A stretch of DNA of 29,101 bases, from positions 75 to 29,175 of the IMG/VR virus record IMGVR_UViG_3300000224_000010. One strand, written 5' to 3'. The notes below the pieces were generated by a model, which saw only the letters and a list, made by a program, of their open reading frames with translations, was not told where the DNA came from and made no database searches. This document shows positions 8,678 to 16,602 of this stretch, in pieces (position 1 is the stretch's first letter; each line of letters starts with the position of its first letter). The stretch comes from a virus. The position numbers and the translations under genes were made by a program.

Positions 8678-10555
8678 CTACACTATTTCACATGCACCAC
8701 CCACACAGGCTAACTCTTGACTGCCTGTTGTATTATCCTCTTGTTCAAAGTTAACAAGGTCATTCCAATCTACACCTTTTGGCATCTCTGCTAGTAGCTT
8801 ATTGTAATCTTCAGCACTGATGTCCTCATAAGGAGCTTGCTGATATACATGGTCACTCACTGGCAACAAACTAATACCGCTGCAGATGTCAAAGTTATCC
8901 CATATCCACTGAGCAACTTGCAGGAACTCATCATCTGTATAATAAACAGTGATGCTTGGCTTATGCTCACACCAATGGTTCTGGTAAGCTTTCCATAAAG
9001 CTAACTGTTGCATAGCTCCAACTTGCTTAACAGTTGTACTAGACTTAGGTGCTTTCACAGGAAAGCTAAACACAGAAGAACTGGGTGACATTACATCTTG
9101 CTCTACTGGGAATCCTGCTTGCTCCATAAAGACTGCAAGTGGGTCTTTCTTGTCGCTACGTACCCTTCTAATGTAGTGCTTAGAGAAACGAGGATGTATG
9201 CCAGAGGCACTGTCAACAAGCTGAGATACAGTACCGCTTGGCTTAACACATGTAATAGCGACAGACTGATTAATGCCAAGCTTCTCAGCCCACTTCTTGT
9301 TTGTCTTAACAGCCACATCTTTTAGTTCCTCTAACCACTGCTCTGTCCTATCTGTTGCTGACCCAATAACAGGGTGATCCATGATACCTGTCATGCTGAG
9401 TCCTAGCAACGCCTCTTCTTCTGTATTCTTCTTCCAAATATTCCTAAGGTATCTAAAGTCAGTCAAGGTTGCCTGTAGTGTGCCTATCATAGCCGCCACT
9501 TCTACCTTAGCCTTAAGAGTACTAAGTGTATCATCTGCACGTACTACCACCTCAGATAGATTACAGAACTGGTTACTACGTAGAATTATCTCACTGCAAG
9601 GGTTTGTACCAAAGTCCTGCTCTGCATCCCTACGTCCATTACGTGCGGCAATCTTCTGTGCCGCTACACGACTAAAGATACCACGCTCACCTGCCTTAGA
9701 CTCGTACATGGTCTGCATCTCTGACAGGAATGATTGAAAGTCAGGCTTCTCTGTGTACGCTACACTGTTGTTAGCCAATGCACGTTGCCCTTCATTCCTC
9801 CACCAATCACCGGACTTAGCCTTAGCCATACGCTGATCCGACAGGTTAGACAGGCTAATCAATGCTGAACGTCTAACACCACCTACAACGACTATATCTG
9901 CAATCTTACAAACAATATCATGGCACTCAATGGATGTCAGCTTACGACCCTTAGCTTTCTGGAAGACTTCAATACAGAAGTTAAATAAATCTACCAAAGG
10001 TTCTGGCCCAGACGCACGACCACCAAAGGTTTTAAGTCTCTCTCCTGACCCTCTGACTCTGCTTACGTCCCACTGAGGTATCTTACCTGCGTACAGCATG
10101 GCAATCAACTCACGGAATGCGGAAGCCCATCCAATCTTGCTGTCCGACACCACGATGAGGCTGTCAGTCTTATGGAATGTCTCAGCAATCTCTGGTAGCT
10201 TGTTGATAAAGTTACGTTCAACACTAAAGCCTACACCTGTGCCACACATAAGTACGTACATAAGCTCGTCAAAGGAGCGTGGAGAGTCTATGTGCAAGTA
10301 GCTACAGTTAAACCCTGCTACGTTGTCTTTGTCTAAGGCTACCCCTGCTGTCATCATGCAGCGCATAGATGGCATGACTTCTAGGTTGTGGATAGCGTCA
10401 TACAACTTCTTCTCTTCTTTGACTGTGATCTGTCCCCGCGCCCTCCAGAAAGAGGCATAACGGTTGACTGTCTCACTCCAAGTTTCTCTACGGCTTTCAT
10501 CTGGCATCCAACGTGCGTAGCGGCTCTTGTGTATAAACTGTTGATACTGATCCAT
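8678..10555 (-). CDS. nrdJ: Adenosylcobalamin-dependent (class II) ribonucleoside triphosphate reductase
   Basis: Reduces ribonucleotides to deoxyribonucleotides for phage DNA synthesis, using B12 to generate the thiyl radical. In the 625-residue protein, conserved elements are GFNCSYL (Cys84, redox pair), NPCSEIIL (Cys320 radical cysteine and Glu322), QFCNLSEV (Cys331, second of the redox pair), VKPSGTVSQL (438-446) and the C-terminal CVGGAC (Cys617, Cys622) shuttle pair. This arrangement fits the monomeric Lactobacillus RTPR-like class; that enzyme is about 740 residues, so this one is shortened. An ATG at 10555 is preferred to an upstream start at 10603 because GAGGAG precedes it and it overlaps the DUF3310 stop (TGATG). 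No separate small subunit or activase is present, as expected for class II. Confidence 0.93.
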   Translation of the reverse strand: MDQYQQFIHKSRYARWMPDESRRETWSETVNRYASFWRARGQITVKEEKKLYDAIHNLEVMPSMRCMMTAGVALDKDNVAGFNCSYLHIDSPRSFDELMYVLMCGTGVGFSVERNFINKLPEIAETFHKTDSLIVVSDSKIGWASAFRELIAMLYAGKIPQWDVSRVRGSGERLKTFGGRASGPEPLVDLFNFCIEVFQKAKGRKLTSIECHDIVCKIADIVVVGGVRRSALISLSNLSDQRMAKAKSGDWWRNEGQRALANNSVAYTEKPDFQSFLSEMQTMYESKAGERGIFSRVAAQKIAARNGRRDAEQDFGTNPCSEIILRSNQFCNLSEVVVRADDTLSTLKAKVEVAAMIGTLQATLTDFRYLRNIWKKNTEEEALLGLSMTGIMDHPVIGSATDRTEQWLEELKDVAVKTNKKWAEKLGINQSVAITCVKPSGTVSQLVDSASGIHPRFSKHYIRRVRSDKKDPLAVFMEQAGFPVEQDVMSPSSSVFSFPVKAPKSSTTVKQVGAMQQLALWKAYQNHWCEHKPSITVYYTDDEFLQVAQWIWDNFDICSGISLLPVSDHVYQQAPYEDISAEDYNKLLAEMPKGVDWNDLVNFEQEDNTTGSQELACVGGACEIV

Positions 10556-10899
10556 CAAATATTCTCCTCTGCAACCATTACGGTTAGTTTGTTTAGATAC
10601 CATGTAGCTTTCTGTAGGTCTTCCACTTGCTTGCCCTTGTAGTCATAACGCCATAAGTATTTCAGGCAGTTGCCCTTGAGATACCCTTTAAACGCTACTG
10701 AGGACATGGACTCTTCTATTGCCTCAATACACTCAATGTTGCCTGTGTTGTAATGCTTGGGTTTATTAACTACATCCTCAAGCTCGTTGTCCGCTATGTC
10801 GTGGTATGCTTTCATAGCTTTATCTATTGAAGGTACGACAGCAGGATGTTCTTTACGTAGTCTGTCCCACTCAGTAGGTGTTGCGTCATTAATGCTCAT
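10555..10899 (-). CDS. DUF3310-type protein (phage nucleotide-kinase-like annotation)
   Basis: A 114-residue protein with the DUF3310 signature: VVNKPKHYN (about residues 43-51), then IECIEAIEESM, GNCLKYLWRYDYKGK and DLQKATWYLNKL. The family is common in phages next to nucleotide-metabolism genes and is often annotated, on thin evidence, as nucleotide kinase-like. The order here fits, because the ribonucleotide reductase follows with a one-base overlap. An ATG at 10899 with GAGGAA upstream is preferred to the adjacent TTG at 10902. The biochemical role is not established from this sequence. Confidence 0.85.
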   Translation of the reverse strand: MSINDATPTEWDRLRKEHPAVVPSIDKAMKAYHDIADNELEDVVNKPKHYNTGNIECIEAIEESMSSVAFKGYLKGNCLKYLWRYDYKGKQVEDLQKATWYLNKLTVMVAEENI

Positions 10900-11071
10900 C
10901 AATCATTTCCTCATCTTTAAATTCTTCAGCAAGCTCATCAAAGTTTCTGATAAGCCTATGTTCAAAAGCTTCTAACAAATCTTTAGTGCTTATGTCTAGC
11001 ATCTCAAGAACTAACAACTCATCTACATTTATTATAATCTTTTCTTTAAGTTCTTCAAGTGTTAAGGACAT
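10889..11071 (-). CDS. Small acidic protein, unknown
   Basis: A 60-residue, strongly acidic, predicted helical protein (MSLTLEELKEKIIINVDELLVLEMLDIS ... LAEEFKDEEMIDEH). It overlaps endonuclease I upstream (10 bases) and DUF3310 downstream, so it lies inside a tightly packed operon. No conserved cysteines or catalytic motif are visible. Small acidic helical proteins of this size are often inhibitors or partners of larger proteins, but nothing here identifies a partner. Confidence 0.7.
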   Translation of the reverse strand: MSLTLEELKEKIIINVDELLVLEMLDISTKDLLEAFEHRLIRNFDELAEEFKDEEMIDEH

Positions 11072-11445
11072 GGCTTCTTCTTCCCTTTAATATACTTTGT
11101 CATTTCCTTTGCTGTGTCAACCGTGTAGTGTTTAAAGTTATTCTTCTCACACCACTCGCCCATTGTAATCTTACCGCCTTTCCTTACCTTCTTGCTTGGG
11201 TTGCTTAGGACAAACACTAGTTCCCAGTTGTCGAGACTATCTCGCACCGCTGTATACTTCTGTGTATCTCCTGCCCTAAAGAACCCTTTGCACTCTATCA
11301 ATACCTTCTTGTCTTCATGTACAAAGTCCGGTATGTAGTTCCTGTGTGTAGTGTAAGGTAAGCTGTAAGGCTCAAACTTGTACTGACCATCTAACTTCTC
11401 TGATAAGTTCTTCTCAAGTCCTGATCTAAAAACCTGTTTCGTCAT
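11062..11445 (-). CDS. Endonuclease I (T7 gp3-like Holliday junction resolvase)
   Basis: A 127-residue homologue of T7 endonuclease I, which cuts branched DNA and helps resolve replication intermediates before packaging. The PD-(D/E)XK catalytic set is intact: FRSGLE (Glu11), YIPDF (Asp40), IECKG (Glu51, Lys53), aligning with the known T7 active-site residues. The later GEWCEKN corresponds to GEFCEKH in the T7 protein as I recall it. Slightly shorter than T7 gp3 (about 149). It overlaps the RecB-like nuclease gene upstream by 20 bases, so the two nucleases are likely co-translated. Confidence 0.93.
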   Translation of the reverse strand: MTKQVFRSGLEKNLSEKLDGQYKFEPYSLPYTTHRNYIPDFVHEDKKVLIECKGFFRAGDTQKYTAVRDSLDNWELVFVLSNPSKKVRKGGKITMGEWCEKNNFKHYTVDTAKEMTKYIKGKKKPCP

Positions 11446-12310
11446 ACGTTATCTCCTTAACTCGCGGTTCTTTAATAACTTCTACCAAGAACTTTTTTCC
11501 GTATGAGTAATTGAAAGCCCTTAAACTTGGATAACAATGGTCTTTGAACTGACAGTAAGAGCAACCAATAGCAAGCTTTAAGTTTCCTGATTTGCCGTCC
11601 GGTAAAGGATCGTAGCACCACGCGCTTGGTTCTGTTTGCTCTACTAGCTTTTTTACATATTTTACTCGCTCTGTAATGTCTTCTTTAAGGACTTTATATA
11701 CCGGAGCTTCTGTGTCATCTAAGTCATATTTAAGATAAGTCAAGTGACCGTTTGCTTTATCCATTGCTAACCAACCAAACTTCCTTTCTCCGCAAGAATA
11801 AGCGTAGGCTTTTATCTGATCTATGTATCCAAAAGGATCGTCAAAGGCCAATGTGCCGTCCTTAAACTTCTTGAACCCAAAACTACTGGCAGATTTAACA
11901 TCAGTCACAATCCCATCAATTTTGCAGTCCATGTGTCCCACCACGCCCTCTACCTTGCATACTTTCTGCTCGTCTGTAACTGAGTGTCCCGCCATGCGCG
12001 TAAGGAACAGTAACATTTCTTCAATCAAGTGACCATACATAAACTTGACGTAAGTGTGTGGTTCAATCTTTTCACCTTCTGTACCATTAAAGTGATTCCA
12101 AAGATATTTGTCAGTGCGGCCAATATTCGACAAGCGTAGCTTGCGGTTATCCTCTCGCTTTTTCCGACCAAACTCTGTACGCATTAGAGCCTTAACACCT
12201 TCTCCAAACTTCTCTATCTCTGCTTCAACATCCACGGATGGGTCAGCGTCCTTGCTTTCCATCAGTGCGTATATATCGTCTACTACATTGTCTGTTGTTT
12301 TAGTACCCAT
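11426..12310 (-). CDS. RecB/Cas4-like PD-(D/E)XK exonuclease with cysteine cluster
   Basis: A 294-residue nuclease. Motifs: YGHLIEE (His94, Glu97), VGHMDCKIDG (125-133), TDVKS (Asp137, Lys139) and QIKAYAY (Gln165-xxx-Tyr169), the RecB-family nuclease set. A C-terminal GCSYCQFKDHC (Cys250, Cys253, Cys259), possibly with Cys232, could hold an iron-sulphur cluster as in Cas4/AddB-type enzymes; in AddB the first cysteine lies before the nuclease core, so this layout is unusual. Likely role: processing DNA ends in recombination or host DNA breakdown. It ends in ETGF, like the acidic-phenylalanine tails of the SSB and helicase. It overlaps both neighbours. Confidence 0.82.
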   Translation of the reverse strand: MGTKTTDNVVDDIYALMESKDADPSVDVEAEIEKFGEGVKALMRTEFGRKKREDNRKLRLSNIGRTDKYLWNHFNGTEGEKIEPHTYVKFMYGHLIEEMLLFLTRMAGHSVTDEQKVCKVEGVVGHMDCKIDGIVTDVKSASSFGFKKFKDGTLAFDDPFGYIDQIKAYAYSCGERKFGWLAMDKANGHLTYLKYDLDDTEAPVYKVLKEDITERVKYVKKLVEQTEPSAWCYDPLPDGKSGNLKLAIGCSYCQFKDHCYPSLRAFNYSYGKKFLVEVIKEPRVKEITYDETGF

Positions 12311-12740
12311 GAATCACTTCCAATATTAATTCGTTAGCTATAGCAGGGGGCAACCTAAACCACTCGTTGATGTTGTCACATTCCTTGGCTAATCTTGCGT
12401 GTGCCGCAGCTTCCCCTGCTCTCCTGTCGTTTACCTCATAAGAGTACAATAAACTATAATCTCTAAACGGTGAGGACGTTTGGTAATTCTTAATCCTATC
12501 CATAGCATCTACTGCCATTCCTACCTTTACCCAACCATCCCAAGCAGGGTTCGTGATTATATACACCTGACCCTCTGGACTAGTTTTGTAGTTCTCTAAG
12601 GAACTAAAGGCCGCTTCCTCAAACCCTTTGTAGCGTCCTGCTTTGTACAAGGGGTGAGTCTTTGACACATACTCACCATTTACCCACATTCTCCCTGCGT
12701 TATTTATATCATGTGTTTCTTTGTTATCTTTATAGTACAT
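12300..12740 (-). CDS. GIY-YIG-type protein (T5orf172 / MUG113-like)
   Basis: A GIY-YIG-superfamily domain of the T5orf172 kind: QVYIITNPAWDGWVKVGMA (VYI and VKVG standing for GIY and YIG), DRIKNYQTSSPF with Arg82, RRAGEAAAHARL (Glu110, His114) and NEWFRL. N-terminal residues 1-55 (MWVNGEYVSKTHPLYKAGRYKGFEEAAF) look like a small DNA- or metal-related module but I do not recognise it. The start is uncertain: ATG at 12740 (146 residues, GGA 5 bases upstream) avoids overlap with the polymerase, whereas GTG at 12800 would overlap it by 41 bases. The gene overlaps the nuclease gene downstream by 11 bases. Nuclease activity is plausible, not shown. Confidence 0.75.
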   Translation of the reverse strand: MYYKDNKETHDINNAGRMWVNGEYVSKTHPLYKAGRYKGFEEAAFSSLENYKTSPEGQVYIITNPAWDGWVKVGMAVDAMDRIKNYQTSSPFRDYSLLYSYEVNDRRAGEAAAHARLAKECDNINEWFRLPPAIANELILEVIHGY

Positions 12741-12759
12741 AGGCTTCCCAGTATCAGGA

Positions 12760-14487
12760 TTAATGGGTGTCTGCCCAAGTGTTTCCGACTTTGTAATCAC
12801 CCTCAAGTGGGCAGTTGAGTTTGTAGTAGAGTCCTGCGGCTTGCATACAGCTTGTGGCAAGTCTCCCAAAGACATCTGCTTTTCCTGCAATAACTTCCGT
12901 TTGGATTTCATCGTGTATATTTCCTATAAAGTTATAGTCTATACCCCATAGTATAGCATATTCGTCAAGTAAACACAACGCTTTCTTCATTACAATCGCA
13001 CCCGCTGACTGCAACAAAGTGTTTAATGCCGCGTGTGATGATCGTACATAGACCCTTCTTTTATCCAATCCAAGAACATAGCCTCTTCCAGATGCCACTC
13101 CAACTCGTTCTCGTAATCTTCCAAGAGAAGGCGTATTTGCAAGGAACTTTTCCTTAAGTCGTTTACCATCCTTTGCAGTTCCGCCAACGATATTTCCGAT
13201 TTTTGCGTCCCCTGCTCCATATAGGAAAGCGTATATAAAAGTCTTTGCTTGATCTCTAGTTTCAAGGCCCGCAGCCAACTGATTTGCCGTGTGAATATCT
13301 CCGTTGAGTACTTCATTTGTGTATCCCTCGTCATTCATATAGTGTGCTAACATTCTAAGCTCTAGCTGAGATGCGTCCATACCTACCAACTTGTATCCCT
13401 CTGGCACAGTCCACACATCTCTGCACTCTCTGCCGTAAGGTGAATACACTGCCGGAATCTGTCCCATATTCGGACTACTATGGGTCATACGTCCTGTCAC
13501 AGCACCGTTGGAATTAACATAGCCGTGAACCCTGCCGTCATCCTTAACTGCCTCTAGCCAGCTCTGAACCTGAGCTATGCGCTTCTGTAGCATAAGGTAC
13601 TCACCTATCAACGCGGCCTCCGGTATGTCTTTGACTGCTCTAAGCACTGCCTCATCAACAATAGGCTGACCCTTCTCAGTGAACTGCTCAGGCTTCCAAC
13701 CGTAGTACTGTAGGTGTCTGCCTATCTGCTGTCGTGAACCTAGATTAAACACTGGGAAGTCTATGCGGCTAAATGGTGCTATAGCTGTTTCCCATTGCTC
13801 TCCTAGGAACTTGAGTCCGACAACAGAGATCGTACCGTCTTTCTTAATCTTTGGCGTAACCTTCTTGATGAATGTAGGCAACGGTTTGAAAACTTCATGT
13901 ACTTTGTCTTCGAGATCATACTTCTTCTCCTTTAATTCAGCTAATAATAAAAAACACTTCTCTTGGTCTAAGAGCCAACCTGTTTTAATCTGACTTGAAA
14001 TAATACCCTGTACTTGATGCTCGAGATTAATGCACTCAGGCTCAAAACCCTTAAGCTCAGAAAGTAATCTCTTGTACACCAACGTATTAACTTTAACATC
14101 CTGTACACAATACTCCAACATATCATGCGAGAAATTATCCCAATCATTATAATCACCTTTTGGTTGGTTTAGTGTCTGTCCCCAACTCTCTAAAGAATGT
14201 CCACCGTCCCTTGAGGGATTCGCTAGTCTTGATAGGACTAGGGTGTCCGTAATTTTACACTTACTAAAATCAGTACCTAATAATCTCTCCAACACTGGTA
14301 TGTCATAGCCAATTATATTATGGCCTATCACTTCACAGTTATCAAAGCCTAGAAGCCACTCATTGAAGTCAAACAAACTGAAGCCGTGAAACTCAAAGAA
14401 CTCTTCAGTGCCTACAATGTGAGCAACGATACACCACACCTTATCAGGGGTCAGACCGTTAGCCTCTATGTCAAATACTATTTTCAT
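12760..14487 (-). CDS. Family A DNA polymerase with 3'-5' exonuclease (T7-type)
   Basis: Replicative polymerase of 575 residues. Exonuclease motifs: FDIEANG (Asp6, Glu8), HNIIGYD (Asn57, Asp62), YCVQD (Tyr126, Asp130). Polymerase motif A MDASQLELRML (Asp371), motif B RDQAKTFIYAFLYGAG (Arg411, Lys415, Tyr419), motif C IHDEIQ (His525, Asp526, Glu527). The order and wording closely follow T7 gp5, but the protein is about 130 residues shorter and I see no region matching the thioredoxin-binding loop. Tyr419 sits at the position equivalent to Phe762 of E. coli Pol I, as in T7. It begins on the stop codon of the primase-helicase (TAATG). Confidence 0.96.
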   Translation of the reverse strand: MKIVFDIEANGLTPDKVWCIVAHIVGTEEFFEFHGFSLFDFNEWLLGFDNCEVIGHNIIGYDIPVLERLLGTDFSKCKITDTLVLSRLANPSRDGGHSLESWGQTLNQPKGDYNDWDNFSHDMLEYCVQDVKVNTLVYKRLLSELKGFEPECINLEHQVQGIISSQIKTGWLLDQEKCFLLLAELKEKKYDLEDKVHEVFKPLPTFIKKVTPKIKKDGTISVVGLKFLGEQWETAIAPFSRIDFPVFNLGSRQQIGRHLQYYGWKPEQFTEKGQPIVDEAVLRAVKDIPEAALIGEYLMLQKRIAQVQSWLEAVKDDGRVHGYVNSNGAVTGRMTHSSPNMGQIPAVYSPYGRECRDVWTVPEGYKLVGMDASQLELRMLAHYMNDEGYTNEVLNGDIHTANQLAAGLETRDQAKTFIYAFLYGAGDAKIGNIVGGTAKDGKRLKEKFLANTPSLGRLRERVGVASGRGYVLGLDKRRVYVRSSHAALNTLLQSAGAIVMKKALCLLDEYAILWGIDYNFIGNIHDEIQTEVIAGKADVFGRLATSCMQAAGLYYKLNCPLEGDYKVGNTWADTH

Positions 14488-16115
14488 TAAAACTCCGTCT
14501 CATTACCTATAGGACAACTGGTTTCTATCATTCTACCAGACTCCTTATCATAATACAGGTAACAGGCCGGCCCTGTCAAGCCCACGAACCTATTTTTTAA
14601 CACTCTCACACAGGTTGTGTTACGTGTCTCAGGGTCTGCGTGTTGCTGATCTCGCTCTAAACCAATAACTATGTCGCTAAGTTGCGCGATTGCCGCTGAA
14701 CCTCTAAGTTCTCCCAAGCTGATCTTACCGCCATCTTCATGTGCCTTTGAGCCGCTAGGTCTACGCAGGTGTGATACTAAGAATAGTCCTACACCTGTCT
14801 CTTGTACTAGCTTACGCAAATTGGTCATAATGCTGTCGATAGCTTTACGCTCGTCACCATTGTCCTGATCGCTGACCACGATGCTAAGGTGATCCAAGAT
14901 GATCCACTTGCAGTCCAAGCCTTTAGCCATGTAACGTATGCGGCCTAGCAGGTTGTCCTCGCTCGTAGAACCCCAATGGTCAAACATATAGATACGGCCT
15001 GAACCTAAAGTCCTGTCCCAATAACCCTTCTTCTCTTCCTGTGATACCGTCTTGTCGAGGTGAAGCTGCTTGTTGGCCTCTATGGACATAATGCCTAACG
15101 CTGTCTTAGGGATGTCCTCCTCTAACGCTAGGATACCAATGTTGTCCTCAGTCGCGCCTAGCAGATAATGCTCTAGCTCTCTGACTATCTGCGACTTACC
15201 CATGCCCGAGCCGGACGTAATGGTAACTAGCTCCTTAGGTCTAAAGCCGTGAGTATACTCATTAAGACACGCCCACGGATAGTCGATTGACTTCACGTTG
15301 GACTGCTTAATAATCATGTCCCAAGTCTCATTACCTGCCACGATACCATCAGGCTGATAGATCTTAGCGTTCCACCACTCCTTGACAAAATCCTGCACCT
15401 TACGAGCCTTGAGCATGTCCCCTGCATCCTTCATGGGTAGGGTGACGTTCTTAGCCTTATTGGGGGTGAACAAGTCCAGTACTGACCTTGCGGCCTCTTG
15501 TCCTGCCTTGTCATTGTCAAAGCATATAATCACATTGTCGAACGTCTCAAGCCACTCAAGATTAGCCTTAATGTCTTTAGCCGCACTAGCCGCACCCGAC
15601 CTAATGGATACTACAGGCCACTTACCGTCAAACATCTCATTAACTGCCAGAGCGTCTGCCTCTCCTTCTACTACTGTTATGTACTTGCCGCCTGACTTGA
15701 ATGCTTGTTGACCAAAGAGTCCTACATTGTCAAAGGAGCCTGTCGCATAAAATTGTTTGTTCTCTACTATACGTACCTTAGTGCCTGAAGCCACGCCTGT
15801 GTCTTTATCGTGGTAGGGGTAGTGGTGTTTGGTAATTGTCCCATCAGTACCGTACTCAACTGTGACACCATACCGCTTGGCTGTCTCTTGGTTGATCCTA
15901 CGATCAGGGATTGCCGCGATTACACCTGTCATCTCTAATATCCTTGTAGGCTTGTTGTTGCTTGATAATTGACTGATCTGTCCGTTGCCATGTTCATAAT
16001 GACCACAACCACCCGAAAAACAGGTGGCGTGGCCGTCCGAATAACGAGCCAGATTGTCGGATGAACCGCACGATGGGCATGGTTCATGTCTAACAAAGGT
16101 TGACTCGACTGACAT
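14487..16115 (-). CDS. Primase-helicase (T7 gp4-like)
   Basis: A 542-residue fusion that primes and unwinds DNA at the fork. N-terminal zinc-binding segment: Cys13, Cys16, Cys32, Cys37 (CPSC ... CFSGGC). Toprim primase core: VVEGEADAL with Glu150, and CFDNDKAG with Asp200 and Asp202. DnaB/RecA-like helicase: Walker A SGSGMGKS (301-308), Walker B WIILDH (404-409), and VSHLRRP (447-453) followed by LRGS (470-473) near the C-terminal motifs. It ends ETEF; in T7 the acidic tail and final Phe of gp4 contact the polymerase. It starts on the stop codon of the SSB gene (TAATG). Confidence 0.95.
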   Translation of the reverse strand: MSVESTFVRHEPCPSCGSSDNLARYSDGHATCFSGGCGHYEHGNGQISQLSSNNKPTRILEMTGVIAAIPDRRINQETAKRYGVTVEYGTDGTITKHHYPYHDKDTGVASGTKVRIVENKQFYATGSFDNVGLFGQQAFKSGGKYITVVEGEADALAVNEMFDGKWPVVSIRSGAASAAKDIKANLEWLETFDNVIICFDNDKAGQEAARSVLDLFTPNKAKNVTLPMKDAGDMLKARKVQDFVKEWWNAKIYQPDGIVAGNETWDMIIKQSNVKSIDYPWACLNEYTHGFRPKELVTITSGSGMGKSQIVRELEHYLLGATEDNIGILALEEDIPKTALGIMSIEANKQLHLDKTVSQEEKKGYWDRTLGSGRIYMFDHWGSTSEDNLLGRIRYMAKGLDCKWIILDHLSIVVSDQDNGDERKAIDSIMTNLRKLVQETGVGLFLVSHLRRPSGSKAHEDGGKISLGELRGSAAIAQLSDIVIGLERDQQHADPETRNTTCVRVLKNRFVGLTGPACYLYYDKESGRMIETSCPIGNETEF

Positions 16116-16483
16116 TAAAACTCCTCACCATCGTCTTGTTCTGCTACTTCTAGCACCTTGATCTTGTTAAGGTAGGTGCTAGTGCCGTGTACTGGATGTG
16201 GTGCGCCTGACTCAGCCCATAAGAGCCGTACCTTAGAACCTCGACCAATCCGACCTGTAAAGGGCATACCTTCCTTGTCGTAGATGGGTACATCATATTT
16301 AGTGGCAAACTTCCGCTGTTTGACACCCTCATACTCTCGCAGCTTAACGCCCATGCCGCTTAAATTATCAGCAGTATCATCATCTAAACTAATGACTACT
16401 GAGTATTTACCTGTGGATTGACCTTGATACATTTCGTGAGTATCTAGGTTCTCAAATGCCAATGTGCCTTCTACTACTGCCAT
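16115..16483 (-). CDS. Single-stranded DNA-binding protein (gp2.5-like)
   Basis: A 122-residue, beta-rich, OB-fold-like protein (EGTLAFENLDTHEMYQGQ ... GKYSVVISLDD ... RGSKVRLLW) with an acidic C-terminal tail EQDDGEEF. The acidic tail ending in Phe is the hallmark of T7 gp2.5, where it binds the polymerase. It is about half the length of T7 gp2.5, so this is a reduced form or a related small SSB family. Position as first gene after the consensus promoter at 16574-16602, directly before primase-helicase and polymerase, supports the role. Good ribosome binding site (GAGGAAG). Confidence 0.8.
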   Translation of the reverse strand: MAVVEGTLAFENLDTHEMYQGQSTGKYSVVISLDDDTADNLSGMGVKLREYEGVKQRKFATKYDVPIYDKEGMPFTGRIGRGSKVRLLWAESGAPHPVHGTSTYLNKIKVLEVAEQDDGEEF

Positions 16484-16504
16484 AGTTACTTCCTCGCTTG
16501 TTAT

Positions 16505-16518
16505 GATACTTAAGTATC
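16505..16518. promoter_or_regulatory. Perfect 14-base palindrome, putative operator
   Basis: GATACTTAAGTATC lies in the leader between the replication promoter and the SSB start codon. Its 12-base core ATACTTAAGTAT is found again at 18665-18676 in the leader of the plus-strand unit. A second CTTAAG at 16565-16570 (TTCTTAAGTAT) lies at the expected transcription start of the same promoter. Confidence 0.6.
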
Positions 16519-16573
16519 GTTTAGTTAAACTTTAATTATAATCTTTAAAATATTTCCTTTGCTTCTTAAGTAT

Positions 16574-16602
16574 ATTATACTGCTAATTGATTGACCTGTC
16601 AA
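16574..16602 (-). promoter_or_regulatory. Sigma-70-type promoter for the replication genes
   Basis: On the minus strand: TTGACA (16602-16597), 17-base spacer, TATAAT (16579-16574), a full match to the bacterial housekeeping consensus. It reads into SSB, primase-helicase, polymerase and downstream genes. It is embedded in the last codons of the small cysteine-rich gene that ends at 16583. Confidence 0.9.

Noticed and set aside
12741-12911. N-terminal extension of the GIY-YIG gene to 12911
   Set aside because: The extra residues read out of frame through polymerase codons and look unlike a protein start; only the part from 12800 remains possible.
13023-13334. Minus-strand 103-residue open frame within the polymerase gene
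   Set aside because: Alternative frame of a well-supported gene with all polymerase motifs; no own ribosome binding site seen.
8678-14487. Possible inteins or introns in the reductase or polymerase genes
   Set aside because: Conserved motifs are contiguous and no extra domain interrupts them.
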